Source of the DNA: an uncultured Atopostipes sp.
GTDB lineage: Bacteria > Bacillota > Bacilli > Lactobacillales > Carnobacteriaceae_A
Direction of reading: 5' to 3'
Assembly (NCBI GenBank): GCA_910588235.1
Contig: CAJUOQ010000041.1
Coordinates: forward strand, 1-17,080
DNA: 17,080 nucleotides
This document shows positions 6,422 through 14,037 of this stretch, piece by piece (positions within the stretch are counted from its first letter, which is position 1; each line of letters begins with the position of its first letter). Made by a program: the position numbers and the translations under genes. Under the pieces are notes generated by a model that was given only the letters and a program-made list of their open reading frames with translations, had not been told where the DNA came from and searched no databases.

Positions 6422-7165
6422 ATGGGAAAGTTGGAGAATAAAGTCGTATTGATTACTGGTGGGATCTCTGGGATTGGAGCGGCCTCCGCTAAATTATTTG
6501 CTGAAGAAGGCGCTCAATTAGTATTGGTGGATATGAATGAAGAAGTTGGTAAAAAATTTGAACAGTCCTTAAAAGAGATGGGACACGAAGAGGTTGTTTT
6601 TGTCGCAGCGGATGTGACTGATCGTGAACAGGCACAAGAAATTTTTGATCATACTGTTGGAAAATTTGGCAGCGTGGATGTTCTTTTTAATAACGCAGGT
6701 GTGGGCTGGACTGGTCCAACACATGAATACTCTTATGAAGATTATCGTAAAGTTGTAGAAGTTGATTTAGATGCCGTCTTTTCTTATTCACAATTTGCAA
6801 TCCGACAAATGCTGAAACAAGAAAAGGGCGGAGTCATTGTCAATACAGCTTCGATGTACGGTTGGGTGGGAGCAGCGCAGTCCGCTGCCTATAATGCGGC
6901 TAAGGGTGGCGTCATCAACTTAACTCGCTCACTAGGTGTTGAGTATGCGCAAGATAATATTCGGGTAAATGCATTAGCTCCTGGTTATATTGACACGCCG
7001 ATTATTGATGACAGCCTTAAAGAAGATCTAGCAGCAACGACACCAATGGGACGGTTAGGCAAGTCGGAAGAAATCGCAAAAGCAGCGCTCTTTTTAGCTT
7101 CCGATGATTCCTCGTATATGACCGGTAATTCGTTGATTGTAGACGGTGGCTATACGGCCCAATAA
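6422..7165 (+). CDS. Short-chain dehydrogenase/reductase (classical SDR)
   Basis: This 247-residue cytosolic NAD(P)-dependent oxidoreductase has the full classical SDR pattern: nucleotide-binding TGGISGIG (12-19), DV after strand 4 (AADVTD, 63-67), NNAG (90-93), catalytic Ser144 in NTASMYG, and YNAAK with Tyr157 and Lys161. Asp37 at the end of strand 2 (LVLVDMN) favours NAD(H) over NADP(H). The usual helix-4 Asn (VNLxGVF) appears as Asp115 in VEVDLDAVF, a substitution at a position normally part of the catalytic tetrad. The GAGGAGG ribosome site lies eight bases before the ATG. The gene stands alone between terminators with a CRP/FNR-like site upstream. The substrate is unknown; annotations such as glucose dehydrogenase or acyl reductase would be guesses. 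Confidence 0.9.
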   Translation: MGKLENKVVLITGGISGIGAASAKLFAEEGAQLVLVDMNEEVGKKFEQSLKEMGHEEVVFVAADVTDREQAQEIFDHTVGKFGSVDVLFNNAGVGWTGPTHEYSYEDYRKVVEVDLDAVFSYSQFAIRQMLKQEKGGVIVNTASMYGWVGAAQSAAYNAAKGGVINLTRSLGVEYAQDNIRVNALAPGYIDTPIIDDSLKEDLAATTPMGRLGKSEEIAKAALFLASDDSSYMTGNSLIVDGGYTAQ

Positions 7166-7186
7166 ATATAATAGAAGATAGAATAG

Positions 7187-7231
7187 TAGAGTACTAATGA
7201 TTTTTTTGTTCATTAGTACTCTATTTATTTT
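7187..7231 (+). terminator. Rho-independent terminator after the SDR gene
   Basis: A perfect 14-bp stem is formed by TAGAGTACTAATGA (7187-7200) and TCATTAGTACTCTA (7210-7223), with a 9-base T-rich loop and a T-rich tail (TTTATTTT). It isolates the SDR gene from the lipoprotein gene. Confidence 0.85.
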
Positions 7232-7274
7232 GTACGCAGACAAACGGTTATTCACACAGTAATGTATCGATATA

Positions 7275-7283
7275 TGCTATGAT
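7275..7283 (+). promoter_or_regulatory. Extended -10 promoter of the lipoprotein gene
   Basis: TGCTATGAT carries the TGn extension and five of six consensus -10 bases. A TTCACA at 7251-7256 resembles a -35 but is about four bases too far upstream, so the extended -10 is probably the main determinant. The leader before the ATG would be about 95 bases. Confidence 0.5.
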
Positions 7284-7387
7284 GGAAGCGAAAACATCTT
7301 CTGTGGAGAAGTTCATAATTTTTATGGGCTTCATTTCACGGAAGAGGGTTTTGTGCTTATAAAAACAAGAGATAGGTGAGGATGTTT

Positions 7388-8626
7388 ATGGAAAATAAAA
7401 GGAAACAATTATTGACGTTTTTAAGTCTTTTGGTGATTTTGTTGGTGGGTTGTGGGGAAAGCGCGGAAAAAAATACAGCTGGAGAAAACGAAGACGCTTA
7501 TGAGACAGCGGTGCGAAAGGGTATAGACGAATTACAGTCGGATCATTTTGAAAAAGCGACGGCTTATTTTGAAATGGCGTTGGAAGAAGAGGCGGAAGGT
7601 GAAGAAGCAGCGGTTTTACTGGAACAGACAGAAAATTATATGGCAGCGCGTGAATTATTTGAGGAAGAAAAATACGAAGCTGCGCTTGAAAAAGCAGAGG
7701 CTGTTCAAAAGGTGGAGGATGGTTCTACTTAGCTCTCCCAGCAAGCCAACCAATTACAGACTGAGATCGCTGGAATATTCGCGGAAGAAAAAGAAGCGGA
7801 GCAACAAGCAAAATCTGAGGAGGAGTTGTTGAAAGAATTTCAAGGGATTTTTGCTTTGTTTTCAGAAACCCCTTATGAGTCGGTTATCGAATTTATCTTT
7901 ATATTGAATGGAGATACCACGATGGAGGGCTTTAGACAAGCGGATTATGTGAAGAGTGAGGTGACGAATCAATCTTTTGATGGAAACACGCTCATTATGG
8001 ACATACATACGCCCGCGCAGCCTGGTTATGGCGAATCCACGCACCAACTGGCTATGAATCTCGGTTATGACGAAAAGGGGGAGCAATATCTTGCCTTTGA
8101 AACGGAAGAAAAACTTTATCCGATTACCGTCGATGATTTAATGGAAAGTGGATTTAACGTGCCGAGTGTTTACGAACCGTTTTTTAATGAATTAAGGGCT
8201 TATGACCAGAAGGTATCAAGAACCATTTCACTTTCAAATACGGAGGTATTGGAAGACTACTCAGCGAAAGAAATTGAATACGCTCGGGTATGGCTGAATA
8301 CGATTGGTAATGTAGAAGTCGATGAATTAAATATTCAATACGAACGTGAGGGAACACCCATTAATATTTATGACGATGAAAGTGTGGTTTATCCGGAAGA
8401 CGTGACGATGATCACCGGCCGCTATACCGCAGATGGGATGATTGTTTACAGCGGGAATGGAGACGGAACGATTAATATTTACGATGTGCCTTCACATTGG
8501 CAGGCACCACCTGAAGATTGGCCAGCGATTTACGAAGACATTTTAGACACTTCGACCATGTATTTGGAGCCGATGAATGATAGTGAAGTCGTGCAGCTGA
8601 TTGGGAAAATGACGATTTATGAGTGA
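7388..8626 (+). pseudogene. Membrane lipoprotein gene interrupted by one in-frame TAG
   Basis: Read through, the frame encodes 412 positions. Residues 1-22 are a lipoprotein signal (MENKRKQ, a hydrophobic core, then lipobox LVGC with Cys22). A charged, helical TPR-like/coiled-coil part follows, and then a mixed domain of about 260 residues that I do not recognise. Codon 115 is TAG (7730-7732); the same frame then continues without a further stop to 8626, with matching helical, Glu/Lys-rich composition on both sides. This points to a single nonsense substitution rather than two genes. AGGTGAGG (7374-7381) favours the ATG at 7388 over in-frame starts at 7376 and 7382. The 3' part could in theory restart at TTG 7826 or 7829 behind GAGGAGGAG, but would lack its signal peptide. 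A sequencing error or stop readthrough is also possible. Confidence 0.8.
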
Positions 8627-8630
8627 TGAG

Positions 8631-8651
8631 GACAAAGGATGATCTTTTGTC
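8631..8651 (+). terminator. Weak hairpin after the lipoprotein gene
   Basis: GACAAAGG (8631-8638) pairs with CTTTTGTC (8644-8651), including one G-U pair, around a 5-base loop, just after the stop codon. No T run follows, so it is at best a weak terminator or an mRNA-stabilising hairpin. Confidence 0.3.
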
Positions 8652-8684
8652 TGTGTAAACCAATTACTATCTTAAAGAGTATAT

Positions 8685-8690
8685 TATAAT
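8685..8690 (+). promoter_or_regulatory. Consensus -10 upstream of the macro-domain gene
   Basis: A perfect TATAAT lies 36 bases before the ATG of the macro-domain gene. No clear -35 hexamer is visible at the right spacing (TTACTA at 8664-8669 is slightly too near). The promoter looks intact although the gene behind it is broken. Confidence 0.45.
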
Positions 8691-8725
8691 AAAGGCACCT
8701 ACTAAAGTAAGAGTGGGTGATTTAT

Positions 8726-9220
8726 ATGCTTTTATATGTTAACCAAAATATATTTGAGAGTTCTGCACAAGTCATTGTAAATGCAGTAAACACTGTGGGC
8801 GTGATGGGGAAGAGAATTACGAAAAAGTATAAGTAACTATATCCTGAAATGTATAAACAGTACAGGTATTTTTGTGAGCATAATATGTTGGAGATTGGAA
8901 AATTATGGTTGTATGAAGATAAAACCAAGTGGATTTTAAGTTTTCCAACGAAAGATCATTGGCGTAATCCTTCTAAAATTGAGTATATAGAGTTAGGGCT
9001 GAAAAAATTTGTTGAAACTTATGAGGATAAAGGGATCCATTCTATATCCTTTCCACAATTAGGAACAGGTAATGGTGGATTAGATTAGGAGACTGTAGTA
9101 AAACCGCTATTTGAAAAATATTTGAGACCTTTGCCTATTTCTGTATTTGTTCATATTGTAGATGAGAAATCAACATTTCAAGAACATGAAAATATTGCTG
9201 AAACAAAAGAATGGTTATAA
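8726..9220 (+). pseudogene. Macro-domain (DarG-like ADP-ribosyl hydrolase) pseudogene
   Basis: The 164-codon frame reads as one macro domain of the DarG-like type. FESSAQVIVNAVNTVGVMGK near the N-terminus, the middle block KLWLYEDKTKWILSFPTKDHW with the following RNPSKIEYIE, and SFPQLGTGNGGLD near the C-terminus are typical of this group, which binds ADP-ribose and can remove it from DNA or protein. Two in-frame stops break it: TAA at 8834-8836 and TAG at 9086-9088. The second falls where the family usually has Trp (GGLDW), consistent with TGG to TAG. The usual Gly after MGK is Arg here (MGKRIT). No frameshift is needed to read the whole domain, so decay looks recent. No darT-like ADP-ribosyltransferase gene is adjacent. 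An intact fragment of 79 codons (8849-9088) remains but would lack the ADP-ribose-binding N-terminus. Confidence 0.85.
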
Positions 9221-9235
9221 AAAGTTTGGAGTGTA

Positions 9236-9263
9236 TTGACTGTAGGATTATTTTTACAGTCAA
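9236..9263 (+). terminator. Hairpin after the macro-domain pseudogene
   Basis: TTGACTGTA (9236-9244) pairs perfectly with TACAGTCAA (9255-9263) around a 10-base loop, 15 bases after the stop codon. The tail is AT-rich (ATTAAAAAT) but not a clean T run, so it is a probable though not strong terminator. Confidence 0.45.
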
Positions 9264-9277
9264 ATTAAAAATATTAA

Positions 9278-9306
9278 TTGACGAAAACGTTTATCTATGA
9301 TAGGAT
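9278..9306 (+). promoter_or_regulatory. Distal promoter candidate of the maltose operon
   Basis: TTGACG (9278-9283) and TAGGAT (9301-9306) are separated by 17 bases and match the sigma-A consensus at five and four positions. Operator 1 lies in the spacer, as expected for a repressed promoter. The distance to the alpha-glucosidase start (about 470 bases) would give a long leader, so a nearer promoter may matter more. Confidence 0.45.
9282..9295. promoter_or_regulatory. Operator/cre-like site 1
   Basis: CGAAAACGTTTATC contains the palindromic core AAACGTTT with the central CG typical of LacI-family sites. It matches the cre consensus at 11 of 14 positions and sits between the -35 and -10 of the distal promoter candidate. 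Confidence 0.5.
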
Positions 9307-9366
9307 TTTAGTTAGTAGATGGATTAACCCTCATAGAATAAGTATATCTTCTATTTATTTTACATA

Positions 9367-9388
9367 TTTACGTAAACGTTTACGTAAA
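9367..9388. promoter_or_regulatory. Operator 2: perfect 22-bp palindrome
   Basis: This is a perfect 22-bp inverted repeat centred on the CG at 9377-9378, with inner core GTAAACGTTTAC (9372-9383) and outer arms TTTAC/GTAAA. Such symmetry is stronger than a usual cre site and points to a dedicated LacI-family repressor, most simply the one encoded at 14229. The inner 14-mer also matches the cre consensus at 12 of 14 positions. Confidence 0.75.
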
Positions 9389-9510
9389 ATTACCGTAATT
9401 ATGAAATTATTGATATTAAAGTAATTAGTTGAGTAGACTATTCAATAGATAAAACTTTATGAGTAGAATTGAGTGACTAAATAAGTCCCACTTTCTAATA
9501 TAAGCATTAA

Positions 9511-9524
9511 CGTAAACGTTTAAC
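9511..9524. promoter_or_regulatory. Operator/cre-like site 3
   Basis: CGTAAACGTTTAAC has a 10-bp palindromic core TAAACGTTTA and shares CGTAAACGTTTA with site 2. A perfect TATAAT lies 9 bases further on (9534-9539), so binding here would cover a promoter's spacer or -35 region. Confidence 0.6.
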
Positions 9525-9661
9525 CTATATTTTTATAATTAACTTATAGCACTGAACAAATTTGATTTATCAAAACCAAAAAAAACAGAATAGTACGTAA
9601 ACAACGATTTTCACAAAATAGTGTGGTTTAAACAATATATTATTTACTTTTTATTATTTTA

Positions 9662-9675
9662 AGTAAGCGTTTAAC
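9662..9675. promoter_or_regulatory. Operator/cre-like site 4
   Basis: AGTAAGCGTTTAAC carries the same GTAA-N-CG-TTTA pattern and matches the cre consensus at 11 of 14 positions. The asymmetric G at the sixth position resembles CcpA sites more than site 2 does. It is about 107 bp before the alpha-glucosidase start. Confidence 0.55.
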
Positions 9676-9782
9676 TTATATAGAAAATTTGGATGATGAG
9701 TGTTTACATTTTTACAAGTCTCAAAGCAAAAATGAAGGAATAAATAAAAGTACATTTAAATATTGAAAGGTGGAAATAATTC

Positions 9783-11444
9783 GTGCAGCAAAGCAAGCAA
9801 TGGTGGAAAGAAGCAGTCGTATATCAAATCTATCCTCGAAGTTTTTATGATTCAAATGGTGATGGAATTGGTGATATAAGAGGGGTTATTGAAAAATTAG
9901 ATTATATAAAAGGGCTAGGTATCGATGTTATCTGGCTAAGTCCTGTCTATGAATCACCGAATGATGATAATGGCTATGACATTAGTGATTATCAGGATAT
10001 TTTAGAAGAATTCGGAACAATGGATGATCTGGACGAATTACTAGCGGAAACCCATAAACGGGGCATGAAATTAATTATGGACCTCGTGATTAACCATACA
10101 TCAGATGAACATGAATGGTTTATTGAATCACGCTCGTCAAAAGACAATCCTTATAGAGATTATTACATATGGCATCCAGGAGATGAAGAAGGCAATAGAC
10201 CGAATAATTGGGAGTCAATCTTTGGTGGTTCCGTTTGGGAATGGGACGAAGAAACTGAAGAATATTTCATGCATATATTTTCTAAAAAACAACCGGATTT
10301 AAACTGGGAAAATCCAGAAGTACGACAATCATTATATGACATGGTGAACTGGTGGTTAGATAAAGGAATTGATGGGTTCCGTGTAGATGCTATTACGCAT
10401 ATCAAAAAGAAACCTGGATTTCCGGACTTACCGAATCCATTGAATAAAGATGTCGTACCTTCTTTTGAATATCACATGAACCAACCTGGAATTGGCGAAC
10501 ATTTATCGGAGTTAGCAAATGAAACTTTTGATCAATATAACGTCATGACAGTTGGAGAAGCAAATGGTGTAGACGCAAAGGATGCAAAAAATTGGGTTGA
10601 AGAAGAAAATGGTTACTTTGATATGATTTTCCAATTTGAGCATGTGAATCTATGGGGCGATAATCAAGGTCTTGATTTAGTTCCTTTCAAACAAATAATG
10701 ACTAGATGGCAAGAAGAGTTAGATGGTGTTGGCTGGAATGCGCTATATATTGAAAACCATGATTTAGTGCGTGCGGTTTCTTCATTGGGAGATGATGGAG
10801 ATAAGCGTAAAGCTTCTGGTAAAGCATTAGGAATGATGTATTTCTTTATGCAAGGAACGCCATTTATTTATCAAGGTCAAGAAATTGGGATGACCAATAT
10901 TCAGTTAGATTCTTTAGATGAATATGATGATATCGAATCCGTCAATCGCACAAAGATTATGATTGAAGAAGGCATTGTCTTTGATGAAGCGATGGAATAC
11001 ATTTGGGATAACTCCCGCGATAATGTGCGAACACCGATGCAATGGGACAGTTCTGAACAAGCAGGATTTACTACAGGGACACCATGGCTACAAATTAATA
11101 ATAATTATGTCGATATTAATGTTCAAGAAGCATTGGCTGATCCGAATTCTATTTATCACTTTTATAAAAAAATGATTGATATTCGCCGTGAATCGGAAAC
11201 TTTAATCTATGGCTCTTATGAACTAATTGAAGCAGATCATCCAGCAGTTTACGCTTATTTACGACATGGAGAAGATGAGAAGTATCTAATTGTCACTAAC
11301 CTATTTAATGACCATGAGACAATGGATTTCTCAGACTACCATTTTGAAGAATTAGTATTGTCGAACTATCTGGTAACGGACGAATTAAAAACAGAATTTA
11401 CATTGCGTCCTTATGAAGCGCGTTTGTATAGATTATCTAAATAA
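9783..11444 (+). CDS. malL: GH13 alpha-glucosidase (oligo-1,6-glucosidase/maltase-like)
   Basis: This 553-residue cytosolic glycoside hydrolase lacks a signal peptide. GH13 markers appear in order: calcium-binding DSNGDGIGD (23-31), DLVINHTSDEH (100-110), GFRVDAITH with nucleophile Asp202, VGEANG with acid/base Glu259, and ENHDLVR with Asp326. The length is that of oligo-1,6-glucosidases, dextran glucosidases and trehalose-6-P hydrolases. Two positions are unusual: the common NHDQPR is NHDLVR, and Ala203 follows the nucleophile where alpha-1,6-specific enzymes have Val (FRMDVI). In this family Ala or Thr there is linked to alpha-1,4 activity. With MapP and MalT downstream, hydrolysis of maltose to two glucoses is the likely role. 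AAGGTGG lies nine bases before the GTG start. The mapP-like gene follows 17 bp later. Confidence 0.88.
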   Translation: MQQSKQWWKEAVVYQIYPRSFYDSNGDGIGDIRGVIEKLDYIKGLGIDVIWLSPVYESPNDDNGYDISDYQDILEEFGTMDDLDELLAETHKRGMKLIMDLVINHTSDEHEWFIESRSSKDNPYRDYYIWHPGDEEGNRPNNWESIFGGSVWEWDEETEEYFMHIFSKKQPDLNWENPEVRQSLYDMVNWWLDKGIDGFRVDAITHIKKKPGFPDLPNPLNKDVVPSFEYHMNQPGIGEHLSELANETFDQYNVMTVGEANGVDAKDAKNWVEEENGYFDMIFQFEHVNLWGDNQGLDLVPFKQIMTRWQEELDGVGWNALYIENHDLVRAVSSLGDDGDKRKASGKALGMMYFFMQGTPFIYQGQEIGMTNIQLDSLDEYDDIESVNRTKIMIEEGIVFDEAMEYIWDNSRDNVRTPMQWDSSEQAGFTTGTPWLQINNNYVDINVQEALADPNSIYHFYKKMIDIRRESETLIYGSYELIEADHPAVYAYLRHGEDEKYLIVTNLFNDHETMDFSDYHFEELVLSNYLVTDELKTEFTLRPYEARLYRLSK

Positions 11445-11461
11445 ATTAAAGGATTTTGGTA

Positions 11462-12304
11462 ATGAAAATATTAACGATAAATGTTCACGGTTGGATGGAA
11501 GAGAATACGGAACAAAAAATAAAATACTTAGCAAAAACAATTGCGCAAAAAGATTATGAAATTGTCGCTCTCCAAGAAGTGAATCAACCGATGAAACAAA
11601 AAGAAGTGACGCATCCAAGATTTATCAAATCAATTAATGAAAGTAATCCTATTCCGCTCAAAGAGCAAAACTATGCAGGACTTGTAATCCAAGAATTAGA
11701 AAAATTAGGAAAAGAATATTATTGGTCTTGGAGTGCCAATCATATTGGATATGATAAGTATGATGAAGGTTTATCTATATTATCTAAAAACCCACAAAAA
11801 ACGGAAGCAATCACCGTTTCTGAGACCACAGATTATAGTAGCATATCAACAAGAAACGTTTTGAAAAGCGAAGTAAATATTGAAGGAGAAAAATGGCATA
11901 TTTTTAATGGCCATTTTTCTTGGTGGGAAGATGATAAAAAGAGCTTAGTCTTTAAAAACGAGTGGGATAAAGTACAAGAATATTTTAAAGATATTAATGT
12001 TGAACATGTTCTCTTTATGGGTGATTTTAACAACGAAGCGGATCGAGTAGAGGAGGGGTATGATTATCTATTAGAAACGACGCCATTCCTCAGTGACACT
12101 TATAAGATGGCTGAAAAAAGATATGGAGACGCAACGATTGTTGCGGGTATTGATGGCTGGAACCATACATTACTAGGGAAGAGGATTGATTATATCTTTT
12201 CTAGTAAGCGCTTGCCGGTATTGGAAAGCAATGTGATTTTCGATGGTAAGAACGAATCAGTAATCAGTGATCATTTTGGTGTGGAAGTTATTTTAGGAAA
12301 TTAA
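11462..12304 (+). CDS. mapP: EEP-family phosphatase, probable maltose-6'-phosphate phosphatase (MapP)
   Basis: This 280-residue cytosolic protein belongs to the endonuclease/exonuclease/phosphatase superfamily. Its metal and catalytic residues are visible: Asn7 (LTINVHGW), Glu39 (VALQEVN), His151 (NGHFSWW), Asp188 and Asn190 (MGDFNNEA), Asp243 (RIDYIFSS), and Asp270-His271 (SDHFG). Proteins of this type encoded beside a maltose PTS include MapP of Enterococcus faecalis, which dephosphorylates maltose-6'-phosphate to maltose inside the cell. Here the gene lies between an alpha-glucosidase and a MalT-like EIICB, exactly the expected context. AAAGGA eight bases upstream supports the ATG at 11462 over the TTG two codons earlier. 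A generic nuclease role is possible by fold but unlikely by context. Confidence 0.85.
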   Translation: MKILTINVHGWMEENTEQKIKYLAKTIAQKDYEIVALQEVNQPMKQKEVTHPRFIKSINESNPIPLKEQNYAGLVIQELEKLGKEYYWSWSANHIGYDKYDEGLSILSKNPQKTEAITVSETTDYSSISTRNVLKSEVNIEGEKWHIFNGHFSWWEDDKKSLVFKNEWDKVQEYFKDINVEHVLFMGDFNNEADRVEEGYDYLLETTPFLSDTYKMAEKRYGDATIVAGIDGWNHTLLGKRIDYIFSSKRLPVLESNVIFDGKNESVISDHFGVEVILGN

Positions 12305-12351
12305 AGTTATAAACTATCAGAATATATTCAATTTTGGAAGGATTGAGAAAA

Positions 12352-13938
12352 ATGATGAAGAAAATACAACGGTTTGGTGGTGCGATGATTACCCCCGTCC
12401 TTTTATTTGCGTTTAGTGGTCTTGTGTTAGCTTTATCCATCGCATTCCAAACGGAAGAAGTTGTTGGAAGTATAGCGGCGGAAGGCACAATGTGGAGTAA
12501 TATGTGGGGGATTATTGAATCCGCAGGTTGGACCATATTTGACCATAAGGAGATATTATTTGTTATTGGGTTGCCGATTGGCCTTGCCAAAAAAGCGGCT
12601 GGTCGGGCTTCTTTAGCTGCTTTTGTCGTTTATATGACGTGGAATACTTATATTAATGCCATTTTACAAACGTTTGATTTTGGAATAGATGTTAATAATG
12701 TAGGAGAGGCAGTAGGACTAAAAGAAATTGGAGGCATAGCGACTTTAGATACTGATTTAATTGGCGCTTTATTGATCTCAAGTTTAGCGATTTATTTACA
12801 TAATCGTTTCTTTGATACGCCTTTACCTGATTGGTTAGGTATTTTCTCAGGGACCTCTTTTGTGGTAATTTTAGGTTTTGTTATTACTTTACCACTCGCA
12901 TTTTTAACCGTTTGGGGTTGGCCTCCAATTCAGAATATGATTTTCCAATTACAAGACTTTATGGCGGCTAGTGGTACATTCGGTGTCGGGCTCTATGTAT
13001 TTTTAGAAAAGATTCTATTACCCACCGGTTTACATCACTTTGTCTATCAACCCTTTGAACATGGACCGGCAGTGGTTGAAGGTGGCTTATTAAACTATTG
13101 GTACAGTCATCTCCCTGAAATCGCTGCTTATGATGGAACGCTTAGAGAGATTTTCCCTGAAGGTGGATTCATGCTCCAAAATGCTTCAAAATCTTTTTAT
13201 CCTTTAGGTATTGGTGCAGCTTTTGTAGCGACAGCAAAACCTGAAAAAAGAAAAGAAACAATGGCTTTAGTTATTCCAACAGCAGCAACAGCCATGTTAA
13301 CAGCAATTACTGAACCTTTTGAATTTACATTTCTGTTCTTAGCCCCTGCATTATTCGCAGTGCATGCGGTATTAACTTCTGTTTTTGCGATGGTTATTTA
13401 CGCTTTAGGTGTTTCCGGAGCAGCAGCGGCGAATATCGGTGGGATCGCTGGTTTTATTATACCGTTAATCAATAATCATAAAGATTCTTTACTTGTTTAT
13501 TTTGTTACCGGTATCATTTTTGTCGGTCTTTATTTCTTCATTTTCCGTTGGGCAATATTGAAATTTAATTTAAATACACCGGGCCGTGAAGAGAATGAAG
13601 AAGTACAAATGTATACGAAACAAGATTATAAAGATAAGAAAGCGGGAGAAGAGTCCCCAACAAATGAAGCTGAGGAATTAAGTGGCACAGCTAAGAAAGC
13701 ATATGGCTTTTTAACCGGTTTAGGTGGTGCGGACAATATTACGGATATTAATAATTGTACAACGCGCTTACGTATTTCGGTGGATGATCCTGAAAAATTA
13801 GAAAATGATGCGTACTTCAAACAGTATGGAGCCCATGGAGTGGTTCGTAATGGGGAAGCTATTCAAGTCATTGTCGGGATGGATGTTCCACAAGTACGAG
13901 ATGAATTTGAAACACGGGTAAACGAAGAAAAAGAGTAA
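12352..13938 (+). CDS. malT: PTS EIICB transporter, glucose/maltose family (MalT-like)
   Basis: This 528-residue membrane permease imports and phosphorylates a glucoside, most likely maltose to maltose-6'-phosphate. The N-terminal EIIC part has many hydrophobic segments, LPTGLHHFVYQPFEH and the family's ITEPFEF substrate loop. A charged linker (about 405-445) leads to a C-terminal EIIB domain with phosphorylated Cys469 in NNCTTRLR and the GVVRNGEAIQVIVG block. The protein ends after EIIB, so a glucose-type EIIA must be supplied from elsewhere; some MalT proteins carry their own EIIA. GGAAGGA (12336-12342) is nine bases from the ATG at 12352; the upstream TTG at 12334 precedes that ribosome site and is unlikely. 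It lies 47 bp after mapP with no terminator between, so the three genes form one transcript. Confidence 0.9.
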   Translation: MMKKIQRFGGAMITPVLLFAFSGLVLALSIAFQTEEVVGSIAAEGTMWSNMWGIIESAGWTIFDHKEILFVIGLPIGLAKKAAGRASLAAFVVYMTWNTYINAILQTFDFGIDVNNVGEAVGLKEIGGIATLDTDLIGALLISSLAIYLHNRFFDTPLPDWLGIFSGTSFVVILGFVITLPLAFLTVWGWPPIQNMIFQLQDFMAASGTFGVGLYVFLEKILLPTGLHHFVYQPFEHGPAVVEGGLLNYWYSHLPEIAAYDGTLREIFPEGGFMLQNASKSFYPLGIGAAFVATAKPEKRKETMALVIPTAATAMLTAITEPFEFTFLFLAPALFAVHAVLTSVFAMVIYALGVSGAAAANIGGIAGFIIPLINNHKDSLLVYFVTGIIFVGLYFFIFRWAILKFNLNTPGREENEEVQMYTKQDYKDKKAGEESPTNEAEELSGTAKKAYGFLTGLGGADNITDINNCTTRLRISVDDPEKLENDAYFKQYGAHGVVRNGEAIQVIVGMDVPQVRDEFETRVNEEKE

Positions 13939-14000
13939 AAAATAATTAGATGAGAACTGAAAGAATCTAGTATAAATAAATAACTATATTGTGAAATATT

Positions 14001-14037
14001 GAAGCAGAAACAATCGAAAATAGGTTGTTTCTGTTTC
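14001..14037 (+). terminator. Terminator-like hairpin after the EIICB gene
   Basis: GAAGCAGAAACAA (14001-14013) pairs with TTGTTTCTGTTTC (14025-14037) with one G-U pair and an 11-base loop, about 60 bases after the EIICB stop. The tail after the stem (GAATTTG) is weak, but T-rich sequence is part of the 3' arm. It probably ends or attenuates the maltose transcript before the regulator gene. The rest of 13939-14185 shows no gene. Confidence 0.55.

Larger units (their letters stand above)
9221..9782. other. Long regulatory region upstream of the maltose operon
   Basis: No gene is visible in these 562 bases. They hold a hairpin (9236-9263), a promoter-like pair (9278-9306), four LacI-family operator/cre-like sites centred at 9288, 9377, 9517 and 9668, and additional -10-like motifs (TATAAT at 9534-9539, just downstream of the third site; TTATAT at 9676-9681, just downstream of the fourth). 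Half-site-like ACGTAAAC (9595-9602) and GTTTAC (9702-9707) also occur. The arrangement suggests several promoters, or repeated repressor contacts, ahead of the alpha-glucosidase gene. Confidence 0.6.

Noticed and set aside
7548..7832. Second open frame of 94 codons within the lipoprotein gene
   Set aside because: It is a shifted reading of the lipoprotein coding sequence, very rich in Lys and Arg, with no ribosome site; the lipobox frame explains the region.
9221..9782. Riboswitch or small RNA in the long leader
   Set aside because: Apart from one hairpin and DNA-type palindromes with central CG, no conserved aptamer-like fold or leader peptide was recognisable.
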